In this document: one piece after another, positions 26,375 to 36,374 of the stretch
Position numbering within the stretch: the stretch's first letter is position 1
Layout: each line of letters begins with the position of its first letter
NCBI RefSeq assembly: GCF_905475395.1
Contig: NC_058337.1
Span: 62,764,368-62,828,367, forward strand
DNA from: Chrysoperla carnea
Lineage: Eukaryota > Arthropoda > Insecta > Neuroptera > Chrysopidae
Length of the DNA: 64,000 nucleotides
Reading direction: 5' to 3'
The notes under the pieces: generated by a model
Told to the model about the DNA's origin: nothing
The model's database searches: none
Seen by the model: only the letters and a program-made list of their open reading frames with translations
Position numbers and translations under genes: made by a program

Positions 26375-28574
26375 TAAATAAATGCTTGTCCCTAAAAACG
26401 GATTTTACTTAGATTTTTTTTAATAATAAACATGGTTGAACATGCTTGTAATTTTAATTTTTGCTCTCTACCGGATTTTTAATAATTTGCTATACCTCTT
26501 AAAAAATATTAGTTTTACAGCAAAAATTTTCAAATTTCAAAAATATTTCTACTAAAATTACCAACAAGTTTTGTTTGAAACACGCTTTTGAGAACAGAAC
26601 AATACTGTTTGATCGGTACTCTCTAAAGGGGCTTTTATTGAACGCATGTTTATTATACCAAAATGCTTGTTGACCAATTGTTTGGATACACCCGGCATAT
26701 TATACTTTTAATTATTGTTATATAAATCATTTTTCTGTTAACATATACTAATTATTGAAATGTATTTTACAGGTAAATAAATATTAACTTATGTTGAAAA
26801 ATTGATAGGACATTGATAAACGGTAATACCATCAAATATGTATGCTTAGTACAAAATTCCATAGGTATACATCAAATCATTAATTATTTTTGAAGAATGT
26901 TTCGAAAAATGTTTTTACCTTTTATAATCATATACAAAGAATGTAATAGATATATAGTTTTAGAGTAGATTGTTGTTTTATATGATTAGATAACGAAATC
27001 AAGTGATTTTGTCTTGTAGCGTACCTACTTATTTATTATATTTACATTTCAAATTAAAATAGCTATTCCAAAACAATTGCAATTAGTTATAAATTATCAA
27101 GAACTGTATATTTTACAAACTTTTATTTAAATTAGTATGCATGTGTGGGTCAAGCCTTACGTTTGAAAATTAAGTTACATCTTGTTAAAAAAGGAAGCTG
27201 AAAAGTTTAAATTTAATGACAATAAAATATTTTAAAGTATAAGCTTTTAATTTTTTCTTTTAGTTCACTTGTACTTAAAAAAGTATTTTTTACTTAATTT
27301 TTGTAAGTGCAGTATAGGCCAAGAGTTAACTGGTCCTAAAAATTTTAAGGAAGCTACCATAACAGAGTTATGCATACACAATTTAAAGTCGATCGAATGA
27401 AGCGGGTTTTCTAATCAAGCAAAATTTTCTATGGGAAAAATAAGAAAATTGTCTACTAAAACAATTTCATAATGCGAGTAGTTTGATCAAGTTACCAAGG
27501 CTGTCCGAGCTATATATGCTTTGACCGTAAGAATCATTGTGATACATAGTTCGCTGATTACCTCAGCCACTCATTGATTTTGATTGTACCTTTTTCGTGT
27601 ACATCCAAAGTAAGCTGTTTCATTATAACAGCCAATCGTAACTATTTGAATTATTAGTAATACATAGTTAATAATGAATAAAAAACACTATTCTATATTG
27701 CCCTCATATATGCAGAGATCACAAAACCATACACAGGACTTCACGTCAAATTCATACAAATACTACCTCCACAAAAATGTTTGCAAACCTATATTTTATC
27801 CCCAAACTGAAAATGTAATAGGTAGTTTTCCACTCTAATCTTACATTGTCATGATAAAATCCACAGTGATAACTAATTTAAATTCATGAACCCCTCTTAA
27901 TCTTCTGTTAATTGGATCCACGCACGCCTAGTATAAGCTCATTTTCAAATGTGCATTCGTGCATTTTCAAATTAATCAGGAATATCTTGTAAAATTCCCA
28001 AAATTTTAATGATTGCAGAAAAAATCCCAATACTTGAAGAATAAAACAAAACCATTTTTCTGGTAAAGCAGATAGCATATATTTTCCTAAAAAAAAAAAA
28101 ATTGTTCTATGCAAGCAAGTGACAATATCGTTGTCTTGTTGTTATAATTTGAACTACCCTGTATAATACCCTTACAAAATAAAATCAAATTAAATCACCA
28201 ACATCTATCTACTCTAACTAAAAACATCGATAGTTAAAATTTATGGTACACAAACTGAAAGAATTATAATTCCCACTATAGTTAGTTAGTTAGGTATTAT
28301 ACAGGTGTATTCGTTTAGATTTCAATTTGAAATGCATCGACTAACATCGTTCGTGTATTTTTATTGTACCATAGCGTATATTAGTTTCATCGTAGAGCAG
28401 TTGAAGTAAACTCAACAACCAATCTATTACTTCTTTCTACAACAAGAATACAAAAAAAAAACTAAATGCTATAACCGGTGTTTGAAGAATTAAAACGAAC
28501 AGCAGCTGTTGCAAAATATTTCAATTCAATACAAAAAACATACAAACTTGTTTCACCATTGTTGTACAATTGAA
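26375..28574. other. Upstream flank of the coiled-coil gene
   Basis: Contains the diverged SINE body at 27495-27668. The last 300 bases before the ATG have no clear TATA or initiator that I can assign. The transcription start is unknown. Confidence 0.45.
27495..27668 (-). mobile_element. Diverged body copy of the 22.9-kb SINE
   Basis: Shares ordered blocks with 22885-23065: ggctgtcc near the start, cattgtgayac, cgctgat...cctcag, and agccaatcgtaactatt near the end. The tRNA-like head is not recognisable. Confidence 0.5.
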
Positions 28575-31500
28575 ATGCAAGAAACAGCAATGGCTTTAAA
28601 AACATCACCAAACATAATTGAAATTGTGACCGGTATAGAAGAAGAACAAATTCAAAGTGTATTGAATTCAACTTTATCATTTGATCAAATTGAACCCGAA
28701 AAATTAACAGTGTTAGAAGATGATGCAAAACAAGTGAATTATTTTGAGCGCATTAAAAATATTTTAACTTCAACTCCACGAACTGAAGAGAAATTAATTG
28801 ATCGCAAATCAACACCATTGTTTGTACCAATTATTATGAATCATAATAATAATAAAAATGATAATAATAGCATAACAATGGATAATAGTTTATTATCATT
28901 TAACATACCACAATCACTTATCAGTAACAATTATAATTTATATGGTGATGATAACCCTGGTAGTTCTATTATTAATTCAATATTAAGGATATCTTCTTCA
29001 CAGATACCAAATAATACTAATAAAATATTAATTAAAAAATCAACAGAATTTAAAATTGATATATTTCATTGTAAATGTTGTGAAAAATTAAAAAATATAT
29101 GTGAAAATACAAATAAATTATTTAAGTGGAGATCCGAACCAAATTTAATGTGTTGTGATAATAGTGGAAGTAATAACAGTTGTTTAGATACTATTCAAAA
29201 TAATAATAAACAAAAAACATTATTTAATAATTTTCAAAATATTGTTTTACAGAAGTGTCAAAATAATATTTTAAATAATAGTCCAAAGAAAAATATGCCA
29301 AATATGGATACTGTGGATAGTTCGAATTGTTATACAGAAGTGGACATGAGTCGTTTTAAAACTAATGAAAATATTGTTAAGACTGTTGATAAATTAACAT
29401 TAAATGTTGATAATTTAAAAATTGGTTCATTACAATTAACGCAAGAGATACAACAAGCCAAATATGGTTTTCAGGTATAATTTCTTTGACAGATATAACT
29501 ACCCCAACTTATGTATATAAATTTCTCATATAGCCAAAGTGGCAACCCTAGGTAATTGAATTCAAATTTCAAATACACCCTCAAAATTCAGGTCATTTTT
29601 ATATTATGACCACGTATTTCGAATACAATGTAGAAAAATAAACATGTATTTCGAATACAATGTAGAAAACATCGGTATTCTAAATAAACGAAAAAAGTGC
29701 AGATTCAGAGGGAAAGCAACGGAATAGTACACCCTCGAAAAGTAAACTTTTCAGGTACATATTTAGAAAAATAAATCACAGCAAGACATCGAAAGTCAAT
29801 TAATGTACCAATAAAATTTAACAGTAGGAAATTAATTAAAAGCCCTTTCTCCAAATCGTTTTATGGACCCGCTTGCTTAACTACCCGTTAATATATTCTG
29901 CTGCTCTTCCATAATTTTGTGAGCAAGAACATATGTAATAAATGTAATAAGGACACAAAATTCCAGTGAATAAGGTTGCAGGACAAAAGGCGCATCCCTA
30001 TGCGAGATCTAGTTCTCTCGGCCGCTGCGTACTTTGTAACGCGCATCAGGCTGTCTTTTGTTTTAAATTTTTTGTCTTTTTCAAGCAATTAAAAGTAATT
30101 GGTTTTACTCACTTAGGCAGCCTGAAGCACAGTACAAACTACGCAACGACCTATGACTAGACGCCGCCTAGATAGGCACCTTAAATTCAGCCACGGGCTC
30201 TTATAGCTCGGCATTGGTTTAGCTCGGAACATACACGTATTATAAAAAACTTCAGTTTTAAATAAAATTTCTATTCTGCAAAAAACCCCATTACTTCTTT
30301 TTCGTAAAAATATGAAATATTTGCATTTTCATCCTCGGTCCATTTAGACCTACCAAGGCTAAATATACTCTAAGCGCCGAAATGTTTTTATGGTAATCAA
30401 AAATTCAAGACTGTGTAAAAGAAAAAAAAATTGAACGTTTGTCATGGATGCATCATAAGTGTCGCGCTCTTAATACAAACGTGCTATTTTTCTTTGCCCA
30501 AATATGAGGGATTTCATTGACGGTGTTTAAATGCTCTAAAATTAAAATTTTGGAATATCTCCGAAAATATGCAAAATACGAAAAAAGTGATATTGTTTAA
30601 GTTCGTAAATGTATAAGTTTTATGTATTAGTACTTAAATTATACGATTAACACATACAAATATGCTTAATTATATCTCTTTCTATGGCCACTTCGTATCC
30701 CATTTCTGTAAAAAATATCAAAAATAAAGGAAGGGGGCTTGGATCTTACTTCTGGTAAAAGAAAAATTAAATTGTCACTTGTCAAACGGCAAAACCTTGA
30801 TATTATTTGTTGTATACGTATATTATAGCAGAAGTAAATAGCAGTTTGCTATAATCTTTTGTTGGAATATAGACAAAGTCATTTGATGTAATTGTTACTG
30901 GTATCCATAGTTCAAAACTTTGATTGTCTGCGTTTTTATACATTCATGTTTAGAATATTTACTGTACCCGCCAGCTTCTCCGGGCAATTTCAATTTTGAA
31001 TTCAAAGACCATTGCGTTGTAGATTTAACTTTCCTTTCCCTCACTGATTCTCCTGTTTGTTCATATTTTCGTGGATTTTCGTGATTGGTAATGTGGCTTT
31101 TAACAGGTACAATAACTTCAAAACGGCTCATAAGTTGATAAAAAATATCTGATTTTCATTAAAATTTTCAGTTCGTTTTTCACATTCTAAATTATTTTTA
31201 CTATAAAACTAAATTTTTACATTTATTTCAAATTTTTTTTGTACTGTATAACCATGAAAGTTTTTCATACATAATACTTTTAATAGTTTTTGCTACCTCA
31301 ACACATTACACCACTTAAAACATGTGGGTGAGACTGCACTCTTCAATGAAAAACGCACATTACGTATTTTCATTTGAAAGAACAACAAATAGAAAGAAAC
31401 GAAAAAACTATACAGAAGCCGGGACTCGAACCAGTGTCCTCTTGATATCCAGTCTAGGTTGCAACCAACCTTCGTCAAACCTGTTCTATGTGAGTGATTT

Positions 31501-34500
31501 AAATTATATGTAACCTTTTCAAGTCTTTATTGTTAACTTCGTGTCACCCTCATATGTTAAGTTGTGTATTATGTTGAGTTAGAAGAAGATATTAAGAGTA
31601 TGGGGGCCTTTGACTCATATAAAGAAGACAAAAATTTGAAATGAAAGTATAAATTAAGTTTCATAACAAAAATATGTATCACTTATGTAGCATTGTGAAA
31701 CATTTGTGTATTCTGTACACACAAACATACAAGTAGAATAAATACACGAATAGATTGCATATGATTTGAGTCACTCACATAGAACAGGAGATGGAGTGAT
31801 GGGGTTTGAGTCCCAGCTTCTATGTAATTTTTTTCTGTTTAATCAAAAAAAAAGCACACATATGAGTTAAATTTCCAAAAATCCCTCCTTAGTGCTCACT
31901 TAACGTGTCAAAGCCCACATTCAAATATTTGAAGGTCCTAGTCCCAGGAGTTTATGCTGTGCTATGATATGTCGGTCAGTATTTTTTTATATACAGAATG
32001 TTCGATTTACATCTAGGCGTGTAAATATCACGAGTATGGCAGAGCTCATGCGTTAAGCAATGCATCTAAGGAAGAGGTATTATAGGCCACTTGCATCGTG
32101 TAGTTCATCTATTCAATTAAGAAACTCCCACTCTCCAAGCGTCTAACAACTATCTAAACGCATATCGAAGCTTCAACACATGTATATAATACCTCTCATT
32201 AAGACGCATTGCTTAACGCATGTATTCTGTCGTACTCGTGATATTTATATGCCTAGATGTAAATTGAACATTCTGTATAATCATTTCACTTCAATTTTCC
32301 CCCCTTTAAGAATTTTCTTCTTGGAACATCGGTTTCGTAATCGGCGGTCAAAAAGTCTCATTAAATCGATGCTATTTCCCGACTTTTACACATTCGACAC
32401 TTTTTTCCGGCTTATTGATTGTATTATTTTAAATATGTTTGTTTTAATAATTTTATCAGCTATTTATTTTTAGAACTAAACATTTTTTTGTTACCCTTTT
32501 TTATTTAATTTTCACATATTATTTTTTTTAACCTGCATTAAATTTTTTTATTACTGTGCTGGTCCTCATAAATAAAATTTTTTTTTTATACAAATACAAA
32601 ATTTGTAATGAGTTTGTTATGAATAGGTACAAAAAAATTTTTTGTTAGAATATTTAAATATTTTTTAAAACCTACTTATCAGGTTGATATCAAAATAAAT
32701 CCAAAATAATAATGTGTTAATAATATAGAAGTTAATCGACCGATTAAATCAATTTAAGCGTTCAATGCTGATGGCAAAACATGCGACCACAAAATATTTT
32801 ATTTCCAACAACTTTTTTTCATATGCTAATGGCCAAATCCCAAATAAAGCATAATAGCAAAGAAAGACAATAATGCAATCGATAATAAAATATGAAGAGT
32901 AATAAAATTGATTTCTTTAATAAATCGAATGCTTATATTTTAACATATTCCAGCTTACTAGAACTAGATTCAGGTGTAGTATTTAACTACATTTCTTATC
33001 GGTTGAATATTTAAGAGGTTGTTGTTATGGTCATACCAAAAAATTTTGTTCTCTACAAAAATTGTCCTAATTTCTGCATCAAAAGAAAATATTCAATTCC
33101 GCTTCATACTTAAAATTGTTGTGTAATCATTTTAAAAAAAAAAATCATTTTCTCCGATATTCAACGAAGCAGAGTGACCGTCGTCCAACAACTTGAAAAT
33201 TGTAAATTTTTAATTTTCGGGCAAAGATCTTGTTATTTTAAGTGATTGAGTGGGAAAAATAATTTTTGCATTTTTTTAATCAACCATCTTCTTTGAATTT
33301 GGTCCTTAACAAATATTTATCAATTTGGCTGCATAATTTAAAATTTTCGTGGTACCCTGAGCTATGTCTTTGATTCCCATTACCTGCTGTTCTGTAATGA
33401 ATACCATATATCACGCCTAGCTCACTTTTATGAAACATGAAAAATTTCACGACATATTTTTAATAATAGCTTTACAAGTACATGAAAAATATTTGTTTAT
33501 ACATAGCTTGAGCTAATGATAATTTTTAGTCGATTAGAAGCGCCCGGCTTCATCGATAAAAAACCGATTTAATTATAAAATACGTTTACCAAAAATAGAT
33601 TCTATATAATAAGTACAAATTTTTTTAAACTTATTTAACAATGAATTTTGTCTTAATTTTATATTTATCTTGTACTTATAATAGAATTTAACAGGATTTA
33701 GGATATTTTAACAACATAATAGTTAACTCAGAACAGGAGTAGTGGTTACGTACTAAACCGTATAAATAGAGGACCCAAAGCTCGAGCCCCGGCTTCTGTG
33801 TAATTTATTAGTTTCTTACTAATTATTTTAATGAAAATACGTAATGTGCATTTTCCATTGAGGAATACAGTATCACCCTCATATGTTAAGTGATATAATG
33901 TGTTGAGGTAACAAAAGCTACTAATCGTATCATGTATGAGGGACATAAGGAGAATCATTAAAATTCTGTACTCCACTAATTTAAGCAGTATTCGCACGTG
34001 GGGTTTATGTGATTTTTTTTTAATTTCCTTCAGATAATTTCTAAATTTGAGGCTGATTCTCCTTCTATAAAATTAATCTTTTTTATGGTGACTCCATCAT
34101 ATTCGCCGTAATTTGGAAATGACACGTTATACATGACCCAATTTAGAACATGGTGTACTGCTACATTTTATTCATGAAATTGTTATTCAAATGTAATTTA
34201 TAATTTTATGAAAGAAAACAAATTACAGTAATCAAATTACAAAATTTGAATCAAAATGCTTTACTGATGATTTTGGGTTAATTACAATGTTCCTGAGTAG
34301 AGATATTTTAATTGCTTGTAAAGCTATCTTTTATAAAACAATATGCAACAATAAAATAAAAGTTTTGTTATTTTTGGAAAAAATATTTTTCCAAAATTTC
34401 CATTTATTTATCAATGTGTAGGGTATGTCACTATCTAAACAAATTAGTTTAATTGTTTCTCGACATTCTATCGAGATATCGTTCATTAATTCTACGAATA

Positions 34501-34967
34501 AAAGTATAATTTTTTGCTGAAATAAAATCTCCATGCAACTTTTTGTTGAAGAGAAAAAATTCGCTACAAAAATCTTTAATCTTAATGAAGGCGTTGGCCT
34601 AGAAATTTTTCATTATCACCACTGGGTTGTTCATTGTGAATTCTAGTATAAGAATCGTAAGCTAATTTGTTCAAAAATTAATCCAAAAACGATGATTTTT
34701 ACTTTACTATCATGCCCAATTAATTAATCAATTTTCGTTTTCTTAAATATAATTTTTCTAATTATAATTTTTTTTTTTCAGGAAGAAAATGATCGAGTAT
34801 CGAAATTAATAAAAGATGCACAAAAACTAGTCGCTGATTTAAAAGACTTAAAATATTTAGATGATCTGATTTTAATGTTGGAAGGACAATTAGACCATAT
34901 CCAAATGAAACCATGGCCTTTCAAAAGCATGAATCTCGATAATCGGGGAAAGAATTTTATCGTTTAA
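28575..34967 (+). CDS. Two-exon gene, unrecognised Asn-rich protein with C-terminal coiled coil
   Basis: Exon 1 is 28575-29474 and exon 2 is 34782-34967, joined in phase 0 (CAG|gtataa ... ttttcag|GAAGAA), giving 361 residues. The frame is also open upstream of 28575, but this is the first ATG. About residues 1-75 are acidic and mixed. Residues 85-250 are Asn/Ser-rich, with an Asn run near 89-99 and a Cys cluster (FHCKCCEKLKNIC, about 165-176) plus a CC pair near 193. Residues about 268-340, spanning the splice junction, have a heptad-like Leu/Ile/Val pattern typical of a coiled coil, followed by a short WPFK-containing tail. No signal peptide or membrane segment is visible. A 300-codon frame in such AT-rich DNA, continuing sensibly through a strong acceptor, supports a real gene. 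AATAAA lies at 35040-35045, about 70 bases past the stop. I do not recognise the family; a cytoskeletal or scaffold role is only a guess from the coiled coil. Confidence 0.72.
29611..29671 (+). repeat. Direct tandem duplication of about 27 bases
   Basis: tgtatttcgaatacaatgta (then gaaaa) occurs at about 29645 and, with an acgtatttcg start, at about 29612. It lies in the first gene's intron, 140 bases after exon 1. Confidence 0.75.
31281..31497 (-). mobile_element. tRNA-headed SINE (GAACAGG family), minus strand
   Basis: The minus strand begins cactcacatagaacagg, carries a B box (GGTTCGAGTCCCGGCTTCTG) and ends with a tail containing gttgaggtagcaaaaact. The same head, middle (tacgtaatgtgc in 33837-33850) and tail occur in the plus-strand copy at 33731-33922. 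It lies inside the intron 29475-34781. Confidence 0.7.
31535..31580 (+). mobile_element. Tail fragment of the GAACAGG SINE
   Basis: gtgtcaccctcatatgttaa and the following gttgag block match the tail of the 33.7-kb copy. Confidence 0.45.
31772..31835 (+). mobile_element. Head fragment of the GAACAGG SINE
   Basis: cactcacatagaacaggag then ggggtttgagtcccagcttc, matching the B-box region of the other copies. The tail is missing. Confidence 0.55.
31989..32279. mobile_element. MITE with about 95-base terminal inverted repeats
   Basis: tatacagaatgttcgattta at the left pairs with taaattgaacattctgtata at the right. The match continues inward through ctaggcgtgtaaatatcacg, tgcgttaagcaatgc and gaggtattata. 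It is inside the 29475-34781 intron. No coding capacity. Confidence 0.75.
33731..33922 (+). mobile_element. tRNA-headed SINE (GAACAGG family), plus strand
   Basis: Starts gaacaggagtagtggttacg (A-box-like), with a B-box-like gctcgagccccggcttct near 33780-33798. It continues through tgaaaatacgtaatgtgc and caccctcatatgttaagtg to gttgaggtaacaaaagct. About 190 bases, non-coding. Confidence 0.7.
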
Positions 34968-35039
34968 AGATATATATTTAAATGTATTAAATATATTTAT
35001 TTACTTGTAATTATTGTGTTATATAATTATTTATTTTTA

Positions 35040-35045
35040 AATAAA
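35040..35045 (+). terminator. Polyadenylation signal AATAAA of the coiled-coil gene
   Basis: A canonical AATAAA about 70 bases after the TAA stop, in T-rich sequence. The position fits a short 3' UTR. Confidence 0.5.
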
Positions 35046-35410
35046 ATATTTTTTTTAATTTTTTATAATTTTTTAATTAAAATTGAGAGATGAGGATTTA
35101 TTACATGTTCGTATGACTTAAGCATTACGATGCAATTATTATAATCATGACTTGTTATTTTCCAAACTGAAACGACAAAAAAATGTAGCTCACTATAACT
35201 AAAGTGGAACAAGAAAGTAGATGATTAATCGCTCAAAACTCACTCAAAATTAATTACCTACCTCCTCAAGTTGCACAGCCGATATCTTTGATAAAAATTT
35301 GATTTATCCTCTCTCTATTCTACGACATCATGATGCAAATATATTTTGTTGGAATGAAAATGGCTGCACTAAGTATCAAAAAATCATAAAGTTGTGAATA
35401 TTGGCCTCTC

Positions 35411-36185
35411 GTTATAATTTAGACCGTGGGACACTACTGGTTTTTTTGAATGATAAATAAGTACTTACTTGAAAATTCGTGAGAAGCTTCCATTTGGCGA
35501 GTTTACCAAACTTTCCTCTACATTTTTTTTTCGAAAAGGCTGCGTTTTCAAATGAACATGATGACTTCATATTTGAGTTATTGTTCTAAAAAAATGCAGC
35601 AGGGAATTTGTCGGACCTTATGACCACTTGATAAAATTAATAGATTATTAGGTATTAAAAAATAAAATATTTTGTCCGACAAAAATACTGCACCGATGAG
35701 CTTGTATACCACCTCGAACATGCCGTACTTAAATATTTTTGTTTTTTAATAGGCACATTCAAGGGGTTATAATACTGTCCGACAAATTCCCTGCTACGTT
35801 TTTTCCAAATGATAACTCAAAGAGTATAGGGTAGAGAAGAATGAATCTAATTTTAAGTGACATCTGGAGTCTGTGGCGATCAACTATTAAGTATATCGGC
35901 CTTTGCGGGTATGACTATTAAGTTTGACTACTTTGCGGGGGCGAATACTATCTATTAAGTTTAAAAGCCTTACTCGGTTGAGGCGCTGCAACTCGTATAC
36001 TACGATTTTACATTAGCTTATATGGGCTGCTCTCCTCTATCTTATCCTCTTTGTGATAACTCAAATATGACATCATCATTCTCATTTGAAAATGCAGTCT
36101 TTTCGAAAAAAATCGTAGAGAAAGTTTCAAGGATTTATTCATAATTTTTTTTAAACCGTGGTGTGGTGTCCCACGGTATAATTAT
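35411..36185. mobile_element. Large foldback element just upstream of copy A
   Basis: Outer arms: accgtgggacacta at 35423 against tgtcccacggtataatta at the right end. Pairing continues through tttcgaaaaggctgcgtttt and caaatgaacatgatgac. An inner inverted pair is gcagggaatttgtcgga (35599) and tccgacaaattccctgct (35779). It fills most of the gap between the coiled-coil gene and copy A, ending about 190 bases before the copy A start. No ORF. Confidence 0.7.
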
Positions 36186-36374
36186 TTCAATATGATTTAT
36201 TGAACGAAAAATAAAGCGAACTATTTGTTTAATATTCAGACGTATCAAAGATGAAAATCTAGTCGATCTGCGAAAAATGATCTTTGTTTCCCGAGTTGAA
36301 AAGAATCAAGTAAACATAAAACTCATGTATCCTAGCAAAATTTGCCAAAATGTTAAAATGTCAGTGTTGTCAAA

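Larger units (their letters stand above)
29475..34781 (+). other. 5.3-kb intron of the coiled-coil gene
   Basis: Donor gtataa, acceptor after a long T run (ttttttttttcag). It holds three or four GAACAGG-family SINE copies, a MITE at 31989-32279 and a tandem duplication at 29611-29671. A GC-richer patch at 29960-30240 with a Cys-containing frame (GRCVLCNAHQAVFC) may be old transposon coding DNA of unknown type. Confidence 0.6.

Noticed and set aside
33731..33800. tRNA gene
   Set aside because: Repeated with the same head and tail at 31281-31497; it is a SINE.
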